A stretch of 64,000 nucleotides of DNA from Carnegiea gigantea (lineage: Eukaryota > Streptophyta > Magnoliopsida > Caryophyllales > Cactaceae), in assembly GCA_029747015.1 (NCBI GenBank), contig JAKOGI010002270.1:61456-125455 (forward strand). Direction: 5' to 3'. The position numbers and the translations under genes were made by a program. Below the pieces are notes generated by a model that saw only the letters and a program-made list of their open reading frames with translations, was not told the DNA's origin and ran no database searches. This document shows, piece after piece, positions 1 through 10,698 of this stretch (its first letter is position 1; each line of letters opens with the position of its first letter).

Positions 1-650
1 ACGAGGTAAATTGGAGCCTACCTCCAAGATTTGATGACCATGAACTTAGCCCCATTCAACCTTCCCAAACCCCTAAACCACAAAAAGCCTTACAAAAGAA
101 CCTCTTACTCACCTCTCTTTTCCCAACCGAGTCTATCCCTAGTTTTTACCCTTCCCTTACCCTCTTTTATCAACCCCATGCTCATACTGCTCCTCAAAAG
201 ATGCCTTATGACTTTTTCTCTCAAAGAACCCCACTTCATAAAATTGACCTCTTTCATGAGAAGAAAGAAAACCCTTCGAGTTTGAGGACACACTCCAAAC
301 AACCCGGGGAGAATAATGTATATATTCAAGGGGTTCATTTTCATTTCTCAAACTCCACTTCAAGGAAGGTAAAAGCCCAGCAAGATCATGCCTGGAAACA
401 TTCACTTCTGGTTCCATTATATGAATTCCATGATACAAGACACTTTAAGGAGTTTATGTTGAACTCCAAAGTGCCTTTTTCAAAAGGGATTTCCAAATGG
501 GGATTAAGAGCATCATGCACCATGTCCATAAATCTTACTACTATTATTGAGCTCAAGGAAGGTCAAGAGAAGCTTAAGGAGGCCAAGTAGAGAGCCCTCA
601 CATGTAAGAAAGTCGTGGAGATCCCTGATGAGCTAGCACCTAGCTCATCC
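1..650 (+). pseudogene. 3' end of a gypsy-type polyprotein (fragment)
   Basis: An open frame at 201-590 (129 codons, ending in TAG) contains a Ser-Leu-Arg-Thr-His-Ser-Lys-Gln-Pro-Gly-Glu-Asn-Asn stretch near 283-320. This resembles the 'SRT..QPGEND' tail common at the C-terminus of plant Ty3/gypsy polyproteins, just before the 3' untranslated part. The rest of the frame is not recognisable to me. Plus orientation would place the LTR-like block at 1100-1660 downstream, as expected. The element continues left of the window. The assignment rests on one short motif, so it could also be unrelated non-coding DNA. Confidence 0.35.
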
Positions 651-1099
651 GCATATATCCCCGGTCTTGTCATGCTTTTGCAGCAAAATGTAATGGGCCA
701 AAATTCTGATGGTCCTTACATTAATCAAGCCTAAGAAATGAGCTTTCTAACAAGACCAACGACGCTTAAATTGGAGTTCATTTGCTTGGTCAAGTTCAGC
801 CCACAAGCACACGGTATCTTGGCGCAGGACAGTTTGGACAGCCTTCACTATTTGGGCCATAAGTTTTGATCGGCTCGTCTAATTGTAATAAAATTGGATT
901 CCCTAGAAACTAGACATCCGAGGCTTCCCAACAAGCCCAAGCTCATCGAATTTGGTTTAGTATTCAGAGAGATATGCCTCCTGGAAATTGGGCTTGCTGC
1001 AGGTGTGAACGCATTTAACAGCCGGAATATGCATACATGCATCTTCACTCCTAAAGCCGGTTGCTGCATCCCCCTTTGCTCAAGCTACATTCCCCCTTT
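651..1099. other. Non-coding stretch between polyprotein end and LTR-like block
   Basis: I see no convincing coding frame. The small ORFs on both strands overlap each other and have no recognisable motif. If the neighbouring calls are right, this is the 3' untranslated part of the left-hand gypsy element. Confidence 0.3.
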
Positions 1100-1660
1100 C
1101 TCCCAAGGCTGAGATGTGTCTTTTTAAGTGGGAACATGACTCCCCAAGCTGATGAGTTCATTTCACTCAAGCATCATTAAGTTAGATACGTGGTTCACTT
1201 AGCCGTGTGCATGTTTTCCTTTTTAGTTCCTTGTATTTTACTTTCTTTTCATTAATGTCTATTCATAAGTGTGTTCGTATCTTTTCAAGTGTAAGGCCAG
1301 CCCTATATAAGGCCATAGTGTCGAGTTATTTGGATCAGAAAACCAATTACATTCGAGTTCAAGAAATATAATTCAGCTTTGAAGTGTTCTTTCAAAGTGT
1401 GTGAGAAAATCTAGTTCTATATCTTGAGTGTTGGCAAACTAAAGTGGTGTTCTAGTTTCCTAAACTCCTCTAGGTGGTGATTCATTTCTGTATCCTAGAA
1501 AGAGTAAAGGAATTTGCCCAAGGTTTGATTTTGAGTGGCTCCTTCTTGGATTATCTCAAACTCAACCTTGAACCTATCCTTCCTTGTTTTCCTTTCTTCC
1601 TTAACTAAAGACCACAAAAGATAACCTAGCTTGGTCATTTGGGTGCTTATATACATCATG
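1100..1660 (+). mobile_element. Probable LTR of the left-hand gypsy-like element
   Basis: The block has the layout of a plant LTR: a T-rich upstream part, a TATA box CTATATAA at 1303-1310, about 350 bases of downstream leader-like sequence, and a possible TGATG...CATCA boundary ending near 1660. No second copy lies in the window and no target duplication can be checked. The start is therefore uncertain; the TGATG at 1150 is one candidate. Confidence 0.35.
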
Positions 1661-3311
1661 TTGGCTTAGGATCGAAAGCAACTGCTGGCTATACTTGTGC
1701 AGTCTGATAATGTATCCCTAAAATTAGGGTCAAACACTAAGAAAGACCTTCTCAATAGAAAAGGTACAGTTAATGGGTGATAATTCAAAGTTTTTAAAGG
1801 CCCAAAAATAGAAAATAGAAAAATACATGATGGAAGATTGTTCACATCAAAAATCAAATTAATTAAAGTACAAGGAGGAGACCAAGGTAATCAACAGAAA
1901 ATATCATCACAATATGACTCATTGCAAATGCGAGGCTAAATATCATAGTTTGAGCCTCAATCTGCCCTTGAAACATCATTCAAAAGACTCCTAATTAAGC
2001 CTAGTGCAACTGAGTTAATTAGAGGATCAAAACTTCAATACTATAAAAACCTTAAGGGTTGGAGGTCCTGAAAATGAAAGGAAAGTGGCACTTACAAGAG
2101 GATAAAATATCAAAATAGTATCACATCTCTCTTTCTCTATATAACATTTCATACGAAAATTTTCAGAATGTAAACAGTTGTAATTAGATACAAGCTTCTT
2201 TTATATAGTATGTATTACTGTGTAGTTAAATTCCACAAACAGGCCATCAACGTGATAGGCTATTTCTCGCTGTCTATCTAGTAATAGAATATTTCAGGCT
2301 TTGATGTAAAAATGAAAACCAACCGCCTTCAATTGCATGCAGATATGCACAAATGCACACAAGAATAGTAATAACTAAATAGGTTGTACCTCAATCCATT
2401 GGAGTAATAGCAATAAAAAATTATAGCATGATTTGAGATAATAAAATGAGATTCTCATTTGATTGAGTAATTACTAGAGCTTGTATGTAGAAAAATATGG
2501 ACAGACATAGGCCAAGGGCAAGCCCTTTATACCGTAGTGTAGAAGTTAAGCTAATCAACAACAAATGAGTTTCTAATGGTATAATCAATTGTCTTAGTTA
2601 ATAAGCAGCCATTGATGTTTCAAAAAGCACATACAAAGTCCATTAATGTATGCAATATATCCTCTTAGTTTCAGAACTTCCAAATTAAGTACACATGCAT
2701 CAGCATCCAAATGCAATATAATAAAACCAAATGGATTAAGAAAGGCTTCACCATGAAATGTAACGACTAAATGGGATGCACTAACGGTAATAAAAATGCC
2801 AAAAAAGCACAAAAGGTTGATAATATGAAGAAAAACGTTGTATATAATAAAGATATACTGATGATAGCAGAAGCATTGATATGCATCGCTCAGTAGGTAC
2901 ACATATGGCTTACAATCCTTGGAAGTTCCCCATCTTTAAAAAAAAAAAAAGGAAACTTAAAGAGCTTTCTAGAATACATGAGTCACTTAACCAAATTGGT
3001 GAGGCCAATCCCCTACCTACACTTAGATCACATATATAATTAAATCAACACCCCTTAAAGACCATACATAATTAAATAACACACACAATTCCAGAATACA
3101 AGAGTTAATCACATATAGAATTAAATCAACACCCTTACCTACAATTCACATAAGAACTCATTTAATTCATTACATTACAACTAGTCGATCCACATAGGAA
3201 CATTTAACCTAAAATACCATCATAAAATTCATGCTGCATCACATTCATCCCATCAATACAATGCACAACCAAATAAATAAGAATAAATATAGTTTAGCCT
3301 ACCAAATCATA
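1661..3311. other. AT-rich intergenic DNA, no gene seen
   Basis: There are only short overlapping ORFs and no recognisable domain. It contains an A run at 2938-2951 and a loosely repeated phrase (TAATTAAATCAACACCC-like) around 3035-3135. Removing element A joins this stretch directly to 11130 and beyond, so the two were continuous before the insertion. Confidence 0.5.
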
Positions 3312-3316
3312 CTAAT
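3312..3316. repeat. Target-site duplication of element A (left copy)
   Basis: CTAAT directly abuts the LTR end at 3317 and is repeated exactly at 11125-11129 beyond the other LTR. Five bases is the duplication length expected for LTR retrotransposons. Confidence 0.85.
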
Positions 3317-3788
3317 TGGTTCAGAAGGACTTGAGTGAGTGAAAGAGAAGCTCGGACTTACTTTCAGTTGATGTGTCGATTAGTTGGGAGAGCTGACGTA
3401 TCTTCTCCTTGATAACCTGAAAGAAGGTCAACCCTAGGTGATTTTCCCAATGAAGGCCCCTTCGACGCTCAAGCCAGTTTCAGGAAAAGATGAAGTGACA
3501 AGATGAGAGAAAGGGTAGAGATAGTTTTATTATTTTTGGAGTTCATGGGATTAAAGAGTCAAGTTATGAATAGTAAAAGTTGTCAAAATGGTGTAACCTT
3601 GGGGTATTTATAGCCTTAGGGCTAGCACACCGAAGGGTAAAATAGTAATTGCTAATGTAGATTTGAAATGACCATTATACCCCTCCTGTTTCATTCTTCC
3701 TCTCTTGTGGCCAATCTTTGATTTTTGTTAATGTGGTGTATCCCACATGTCAGCCTCCCATTAGAGGAGGTCCTAAATATCCTAATCA
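3317..3788 (-). repeat. 3' LTR of element A (472 bp)
   Basis: The block is directly repeated at 10699-11124. On the minus strand it begins TGATTAGGATA after the polypurine tract and ends ...GAACCA at the CTAAT duplication. It retains the TATA box at 3605-3612, which the other LTR has lost. Confidence 0.85.
3605..3612 (-). promoter_or_regulatory. TATA box in the 3' LTR of element A
   Basis: The minus-strand sequence is TATAAATA, in the middle of the LTR where the RNA polymerase II start of LTR elements normally lies. Confidence 0.6.
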
Positions 3789-3803
3789 TTTAGCCCCTTA
3801 CAT
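3789..3803 (-). promoter_or_regulatory. Polypurine tract of element A
   Basis: The minus strand reads ATGTAAGGGGCTAAA directly before the LTR start TGATTAGG. Element B has ATGTGAGGGGTTAAG directly before TGATTGAG. The shared pattern and position support plus-strand priming here. Confidence 0.7.
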
Positions 3804-3870
3804 CTTATCTGAACATCTCCTGATGTGGTCCAATGAGATGTGCATTGACGTTGTTTTCGAGTGAGATGGA

Positions 3871-4347
3871 TATAAATAAGGGTGAAATGAGGAGCTGCAA
3901 TCTGAATCCTTCAGTCCTCTTCCCTTCTAAATCTGATGAGAATGACTTCTTCTTCACCTCGGCCTCTCCCAACCAACTATTAAAGGTTATGCCCTTACTT
4001 TAATAGGTCAAGCGCGAAGGCGATTGCTCGTTAAGCGAATGATCCTACGCTTGTCCATAGAATGTTGTATGCCCTCATTTTTCAAGATACGAGATGCTTT
4101 TCACTTTGTGATTATCAGTTAGGATGTTATGGTGGGCCTTTCCGCAGCCATTGAGGATCATAAATGGAGCAGGTTCGAAGCGTGGTTGGATGTCCATCAC
4201 AATTTGTTAGTCCAAAGTCATGAAGCTAAGGCTCCAGATTCGAGTGTGGGAAGCATGCCTTCCTGAATGCGAAGGGAAATTCTGCCCGAAGGAAAGGACG
4301 ATGGCAATGAGGCCAGCTTAAGTGGAAGTTCACTAGCTCATGGTTAG
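3871..4347 (+). pseudogene. Possible degenerate antisense gene in the 3' region of element A
   Basis: A TATA box (TATAAATA, 3871-3878) lies on the plus strand, opposite to element A, with an ATG 71 bases downstream at 3942. That frame stops after 13 codons. A second frame starting at 4039 reads through a TAG at 4120 and a TGA at 4264 to a TAG ending at 4347. It includes an acidic and basic segment (Ala-Ala-Ile-Glu-Asp-His-Lys-Trp-Ser-Arg) that looks protein-like. No family is recognised. Position and direction parallel the antisense ORFs in element B. This is a candidate with frameshifts, not a demonstrated gene. Confidence 0.35.
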
Positions 4348-4724
4348 AAACTAAGCCTTCGTGGGAAGAAGTGAGGGCACATTCTTATCATGGTGTACCT
4401 GGTCCATCTTAGCTTCTCGTAGCTTTGAAGCGAGTGTAATAATTTGTTAACTGACCCTTATCGCGTCAGGACAATGTAACTTAGCGTGGTTTGTAGCTCT
4501 TTCTTATTTCAATTTTCAAGTAGGCATTTTATCGCGTTGATGTGGTTCTGGCTTGTAACGTTGTCGTCGATTGCTATGTATCTAAAACTCAATAATAATG
4601 AATTGTCCCTTATTGTCTTGAGTATCTTTATGCCTTTTTCACATCGTGATTTATAGACTTTTCATGCTTTAAACTTTTGCCTGTCGTGTTCTTTTGTCAA
4701 TGGATTCCCTTGTACAACCCCATC
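4348..4724. other. Element A 3' region, no gene seen
   Basis: Frames are short and broken. This may be the rest of the decayed antisense unit. Its right end, CCATC at 4720-4724, is the target duplication of the nested solo LTR. Confidence 0.5.
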
Positions 4725-5694
4725 TGATGCGAAGAAACTCCCAAGCTTGGGCTTACTCTCACTAGTGAGAGTCATGAACCAAGTTGATCCAATATTGGCC
4801 TAAGGTCAAGAACTAGGTCCTCCTAGTTAATATTGACTTGGGACCCTCAAGAAGGTCCAATTAGGGTTATAAAAGGTGGTTGGGCTAGTAGTAGTCCTAA
4901 ATAAGGAGTTAACCACTTAATCCTCCCAAAACCACTTCGTTAGCTCATTTTCAATTTTTGGGCAGAATACTTTGGTTCATTTCTAGTTCAAATTTAACCC
5001 AGAAAATGAGCTCCAATTTCTATAAATTATACATGGATGGAAATTGCTAAATGTCTATTTTCTAATGAGTCTTGAAAGGTACTCAAACTCCAAGCATTGA
5101 AGAAGTTATGGGCTAAATATCGAGCAAGGGTCGGTCTAAAACTAGAAAATGCACGGTTCTTATTATGGGCTTAATTGAGGAGGTTACGGTTGTAATTTTG
5201 AGATTAATCAGCAAGGTATGATTCTTCACACAAAAATAAAGAGTTCACAATTGGCAACACCTCCATTGGAGGAGTAGAGCCTACTCAAGGCTCTCCAAAA
5301 GATGGATGATGAATCATGAAAAATACAGCTCATAGTAATTGTAACTATCTTAAGCATTTTGATTTATTTTCCTATGATATTTTATAAGCCTTCTATTAGT
5401 CCATTTGCCTCTCTAATGTACAGCTAATTCCCCCCTCTTATTAGGTGTTTATGGACCTAAGTACCTCCATGAAAAATCAAATTTGATAAATCATATGAGA
5501 GCTTGAAGCTTAGTTTTCCTCAAAATCTCAAATTCTTTCACTCACTTATAAGGGTGGTGATTTGAGTCTTCCCTTTAATCTAAGCCTTGGTGCAAAGGCT
5601 TTAGAAGGTTAGAGGGTGGGTTGATTTATCTACTTGCTACCTATTTCGATTTTCAAGTGTTGAATCCACTCCATTAGAGGCTTTCTTTATTTAG

Positions 5695-5730
<36 letters not shown>

Positions 5731-5822
5731 CATCTTTGGAGAGGTTGGTCTTCAACATCTATTTGGCTCATCTACATGCATTTCATACCTATATTTGGAT
5801 AAATGAAATTCACCATGCATCA
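4725..5822 (+). mobile_element. Solo LTR nested in element A (1098 bp)
   Basis: It begins TGATGC and ends GCATCA, a perfect 6-base inverted terminal match. CCATC lies on both sides (4720-4724 and 5823-5827). A TATA-like TTATAAAA at 4867-4874 suggests plus orientation. No internal retrotransposon sequence is present, which is the expected product of recombination between the two LTRs of a full element. It interrupts the 3' region of element A and is therefore younger than A. No second copy of this family was noticed in the window. Confidence 0.85.
5699..5726 (+). repeat. (TC)n microsatellite
   Basis: Fourteen uninterrupted TC units lie inside the nested solo LTR. Confidence 0.95.
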
Positions 5823-5829
5823 CCATCTA

Positions 5830-6340
5830 TAGGATCTTTGTGGAAGTCTCCTCGCTTTGCTCATTTCTATCCGAAGGTGGGAAAATGCTTGCGCCTTTTG
5901 GCCTAAGTCAGGCTTGCACGTAAATATATCATCCCGCTCAATCAATGGGATGGAGGAGAGATCCCCTCGCCTCTTCATTGGGCTAAAGCAAATTAAGGGG
6001 AGCATATCTCACCTTCTAATTTGTTCAGGATGAATTTGAGGGGAGGATTGCTCCCCTTGCCATTCGGCGAGGCTAAATAGAGGAGGAAGGAGCCCCTTCC
6101 TCTATTCGACCTAGCGAAATACAGAGGAGGGATGACCTCATTATCTCTATTCAGCTAAGTCGAATAAAAAGTGGGGAAGTCTTCGTCTCCCCATTCGCCT
6201 TGCCCGAATAAAGAGAAGGGAGGACGTCCCTCGCTCCATTCGACTGAGCCTAACAGGGGGGGAGGACCTCCTCTTCTCCATTCGGCTAGGCCGATTAGAG
6301 AGGAGGGAGCTCATCATAGCTGAATCGAAGACTCTCTGAC
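5830..6340. repeat. Minisatellite I of element A (about 55-60 bp units)
   Basis: Degenerate tandem units combine CCATTCGGCTAGGCCGA-like and AGAGGAGGGAGC-like blocks, recurring about every 55-65 bases. The small ORFs reported by six-frame translation here are by-products of the repeat. The unit resembles and merges into the array at 6340-7460. Confidence 0.7.
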
Positions 6341-7460
6341 TCGGCTCAGTCATGGCTGAATTGAAGATGTCGATGCGGCTAAATCGAAGACTTTTCGACT
6401 TGGCTTGCTCGTGGGCAAATTGGAGAGATCACCGCGGCCGAATCGAAGACTCTCTAACTCAGCCTTATCATGGTCGAATTGGAGAGGGTTCCCTGACTGA
6501 TTTGAAGAGGTCATTGAAACCGAATCGGAGAAGTTGTCGTGGCTGAATTTAAGACTATCTAACTTGGCTTTGTCACAACCGAATCAAAGAGGTCCTCGTA
6601 GCCTAGTTGAAGAGGTCACCGCAATCGAATCGAAGACTTTTCGACTTAGCCTTGTCATGGTCGAATTGAAGACTCTTCGATCTGGCACCGTCATGGCTGA
6701 ATCGGAGAGGTCATCATAGTCAAATCGAAGAGGTAGTTGTGGTCGAATCAAAGACTCTCTTGCTTGGCTATGTCACATACGAATTAAGGATGTCGCCATG
6801 GCCCAATCGAAGACATCACTGCGTCCGAATCAAAGACTCTCCGACTTGCCCTTGTCATAGCTGAATTGGAGAGGTTACCGCAGTCGAATGGAACACTACT
6901 TAACCTGGTTTTGTTAGGACTGAATCGTAGAGGTCACCATGGCCGAATTAAAGAGGTCGTCAATGGCCGTATCGAACACTCTCCGACATGGCTTTGTCAT
7001 GGCCGAATCAGAGAGCTCACGGCAGCCGAATAGAAGATGTTGTCGCAACCAAATTGAAGACTCTTTGACTGGGGCTCGACATGGCCTAATCTGAGAGGTT
7101 GTTGTGGTCGAATCAAAAAACTTTCCCACTCAACCTTGTCATGGCTGAATCGAAAAGGTTTCCACGATCGAATCAAAGACTCTTTAACTTGGCCTCTCAT
7201 AGCTAAATCAAAGAGGTTGCTATGGCTGAATCGTAGAGGTTACCGTAATTGAATCGAAGACTTTCGTACGTCGCCTCGTCATAGCCGTACCAGAGCTATT
7301 TTCGCTATCGAATCGAAGCGGTTGCCACAACCAAATCAAAGTGATTGTCGCAATCGAATCAAAGATTCTTCGACTCAGCTTCACCATGGCTGAATTGGAG
7401 GTGTCGTAGCATCTGTAGCATCTGAATCAAAGACTCTCTGACTCAACTTCATCCTGGCTG
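6340..7460. repeat. Minisatellite II of element A (composite 20-40 bp units)
   Basis: About 1.1 kb is built from two alternating modules. One is a short module of the type GGCCGAATCGAAGAGGTCAC. The other is a longer one in which GAATCGAAGACTCTCCGAC is followed by TTGGCTTTGTCATGGC. Dozens of diverged copies follow one another with variable order. There is no coding potential. Arrays in the 3' untranslated region are common in Tat-group elements. Confidence 0.85.
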
Positions 7461-8059
7461 AATAAGAGAAGGCCTATTTTGTTACCCATTAAGCTGACTA
7501 GAAACTAAATGGGCAACCCTTTATAGCTCATTGTTACTGAATGAAAGAGCCAAGCGAAATACTTCTTTTCTCATGGCACATCTTAAGGCCATTCTCTTAC
7601 GACCGGACATATAATTATTCCCGAAGCTTGTTCATAATCGATGAATGGGAGACGATGATGGAGATGATGGAACCCAAGTTCAATGCCTCCTCCATTGAGC
7701 ACTCTCTTCTTTAGACTTTTAGACGTTTCTTGACCTTACTGTTTTCTTTCTTTGCTTACTTCGCATGTAAGAGCATGTGTTATTAGTGTGCATGGTTACT
7801 TCATATGCTTGGTCATGCACTCGATGATGTATCTCTATGTTTCTTATTTATACAATATGCTCTTGCCTTGGTTGTTTGCTCAGCAAATCGGGCGAATGAG
7901 TTAAAGGCTTCCTAGCCCCTTGGTGCTAACGAGGCATTGCCCTTGTCATCGTAGTAGGAGTCTTGATAACATAAGCGTGTCTTAGTTACATACCCACTTC
8001 TTAGGCCCAAGGGGCTAAACGTGTAGTGGGGTAAAGGGTTGAGTTACATTCATATATAA
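7461..8059. other. Element A 3' region between tandem arrays
   Basis: I see no coding frame. It contains CCCC/GGGG-flanked phrases (near 7915 and 8005) reminiscent of the adjacent ~157-bp repeat. Confidence 0.4.
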
Positions 8060-8740
8060 GTTTGAGTATTAATCGAATGATTTTATTCTTGTATCAGTGT
8101 ATCATTCAGCCAAACCCTTTGCATTTAGTTAAACCCCTTTCTTAAGGGGGTAGGACGAGTTTGGTTGCAAGCTTGATGTCTTATTGTTTCCACTGTCTGC
8201 CACAACATTCATGTGATAAGTCCAAACACTAGCTGAATGAACTGATCCTTGCTTCAGCGTATCATTTAGCCAAACTTTCACGTTAGATCCCTTCCATAAG
8301 GAGGTATGACGAGTTCAGTTGCAAGGTCGACGTCTTGTCGTTCCCAATGCCTATCAAGACATTCATGGGACAAGTCCGAATACCACCCGAATGAGCTAAT
8401 TCTTGTATCAGTGTATCATTTAACCAAACTTTCGTGCTTGGTTAGACCCCTTCCTTAAGGGGATAAGACAAGTTCGATTACAATCCCAACATCATATCAT
8501 TCCCAATGGCTATCACGGCATTCATGGGATAGGTCCAGATAGCAGACGAATGAGCTAATCCTTGCATCAACATATCATTCAATCAAACTATTGCGCTTGG
8601 TTAGACCCCTTCCTTAAGAGGGTTGGATCAGTTCGGTGTAAGGCTAGTGTCCTATCGCTCCTAATGCCTATCTCATGACATTCATTGGATAAATCTGGTT
8701 ATTAGTCAGCTTAGCTGATCCTTGCATCCAACAGAGTTTG
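8060..8740. repeat. Tandem repeat of about 157 bp (at least 4 units)
   Basis: The phrase TATCAGTGTATCATT or a variant occurs at about 8091, 8251, 8405 and 8564, spacings of 160, 154 and 159. Each unit also carries a CCCCTTCCTTAAGGGG-type palindromic core and a 'CAATGCCTATCA..ACATTCATGGGA' phrase. Units are clearly diverged. Confidence 0.8.
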
Positions 8741-8999
8741 TTGTTAAGTTTTTTCTCTTTGTTAGACTTATCATCTCATTCTAAACCCCTTTGCCCCTAA
8801 GCTTGGCAATAAACAACCATGAAACTAATATAAGTAAATAATCATTTATTTATAAGCAACAAAATTGGGGGCCAACCGAACATACAGTCGATATACTAAA
8901 AATACCTTTCCTTCATGTAAACGCCAGAGCTACCCCCTTACATCATATGTAGTACCTCCTAATGTTGTCAAAGTGCTAGGTTCATGGTATCCCCTCTCC
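8741..8999. other. Junction between pol end and 3' region of element A
   Basis: On the minus strand this follows the integrase C-terminus. No further coding frame is recognised; it is likely the start of the 3' untranslated region. Confidence 0.4.
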
Positions 9000-9365
9000 T
9001 TGAAGAGTTATCAGCTAAAATGTCTCGAGGCACACGTCCTCCATGATCTTGTATGGGTCTTCCCAATTGGGAGTAAGCTTTCCTTGAATTAATCCCTTTT
9101 CATTATCTTCCATCTTCTTTAGGATCAAATCACCTTTTTTCAGGGGGTCTCTCCTTGACATTGCGGTTATAGAACTGAGTAATCCTGATTTTGGCAATCT
9201 CCTCCATGAGGAAAGCACCGCCCCTTACTATAGGTGGCAAGTCAAGTGCTCTTAGTGCCTTGTTGTTGAGGACTTCTTGGAAGTCGATTACTTAATGAGT
9301 GAGCATGGCAGCCTCTATCGAGAGTACAGCTTCAGAGTCATAGACAAGCATAAAGGGAGTCTCTG
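9000..9365 (-). pseudogene. Integrase C-terminal remnant of element A
   Basis: Read from about 9365 downward, the minus strand gives Glu-Thr-Pro-Phe-Met-Leu-Val-Tyr, the conserved segment late in plant gypsy integrases. A Gly-Lys-Leu-Thr-Pro-Asn-Trp-Glu-Asp-Pro-Tyr-Lys-Ile segment follows at about 9100-9060, matching the family's GPY/F module. Stops and frameshifts interrupt it. The zinc-binding and DDE catalytic parts are missing, deleted together with protease, RT and RNase H. Confidence 0.75.
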
Positions 9366-10665
9366 CCGTAGCATTCCTTTCAATTGTCCCTCAGCATATA
9401 TCTCTGTGGCTTATATGAAGTCTCGAGCCTTTCTTAGGGCTTCTGCCAGTATTGTTCCTTTACTTTTAGTAAGGAAAAATTTGAACATTCCTAGGAGCAA
9501 TCTATTGAGGCAAATTGCGTAAGCCATCACATCCTGTAAATATGGGATTAGGACAGCTTCCTGATTGAATGTCATCATGTACTCTTTCAAGTCCTCTCTT
9601 TTGGCCTATCGGATCTTGCCAAGCTGAATGTATTTCTATTTTGTTCGCTATGAAGGGAGCGCTAAATAGGTTGGCCAACTAGAGGAAGGAAGTAGTGCTC
9701 CCGTTTGGAGGACTATTAAACCATTTTTGTGCAATCCCTTCAACATGGTTGGAAAGTAACGATAATAACTTACGTCATCAACATCCTCTACATACATCTA
9801 TACCTTATGGACATCTAGATTATTATCAGGATTAGTAGTCCCATCGAAAGGGTCGATGGTTGAAATATTGACTTTCTTAGGGCATGGCACCTTCATGATT
9901 TGCCTACCAAAGAGAGTTAAGAAGGAAGGCAAAGACCATCTTTCTGAGGAGCCCCCATTAATCCGTAGCATGGGTGGCCTAGGGTAGCCCACCTCAACTA
10001 ATAAGGGTGAATCATAATGCTTGGATGATACCCCTTACTTCTGTCCCCCTCTTGGCCCTAGCCGTTCGAAAAGGGGACAGGTGCTGTGGGGTACTCGAGT
10101 TCCTGTCTGGCTCCTTTCATCAGACCTGGTCGATGATGGAGCTCTCTCTCTTGAGCATCCTAGCCCCAAGTAGTGGGGTGTGAGGACTCCTCGTACTCCT
10201 CATACAACCCATCACTCTCGCTTTTGGATACGTAAGAGGTTATGATGGATCGAGAGGGACCAACGCTATTCTAGCCTTTAAGAAGATCTTGCTTGGCCTT
10301 AATGATTTTCATAGCATCTCCACCTTGCAGGGCGCTTGCTCCCCTCAGAGGTGTTGATTACAATTCCACTGGTATAGAGGAATGTATCCAGGAGTCAGTT
10401 CATACTGAACCCCGCTGCTAGGCCCTGGCTCACGCTCAGGTGCCTTCATCTTCTCATATATGCCTCGAATCACCGCTTCCTACACTTGCTTAAGTGCTTC
10501 CCCTAGCTGCTGTGGGGTAACGAACTGTCGAGCGGAAGGGCGATCAACTGAGTTCTCACCTGAACGATGAGTTGGTGAGTCACCGTGCTCCCTTCGCGAA
10601 TCCTCAGGCATCTGGCGTGGACCCTTTTCTACTTACTTTGATGCTTTGGATTGAGTATCAACCAT
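9366..10665 (-). pseudogene. Decayed gag of element A
   Basis: The ATG at 10665 lies 12 bases after the primer site, as in element B. The minus strand later reads Pro-Phe-Asp-Gly-Thr-Thr-Asn-Pro (about 9855-9830) and Phe-Lys-Phe-Phe-Leu followed by Leu-Ala-Glu-Ala-Leu-Arg-Lys-Ala (about 9490-9430). Both are conserved gag segments shared with element B (Tyr-Asn-Gly-Thr-Thr-Asp-Pro; Leu-Ala-Glu-Ala-Leu-Arg-Lys-Ala). Frameshifts and stops are numerous. Gag would form the virus-like particle in an intact element. Confidence 0.75.
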
Positions 10666-10677
10666 TTAACCGAGACT

Positions 10678-10696
10678 TCCCCACAGATGATGCCAA
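10678..10696 (-). promoter_or_regulatory. Primer-binding site of element A
   Basis: The minus strand reads TTGGCATCATCTGTGGGGA two bases inside the 5' LTR. Element B has TTGGCGCCGTCTGTGGGGA at the equivalent place. The differences fall at the two CG dinucleotides, so A looks like a CpG-decayed version. The TGGCGCCG start resembles the tRNA-Asp type of primer site in plant gypsy elements; the tRNA identity is an inference. Confidence 0.7.
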
Positions 10697-10698
10697 TA

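Noticed and set aside
6147..7200. Several 60-70-codon ORFs on both strands
   Set aside because: They lie wholly in the minisatellite of element A and repeat its units.
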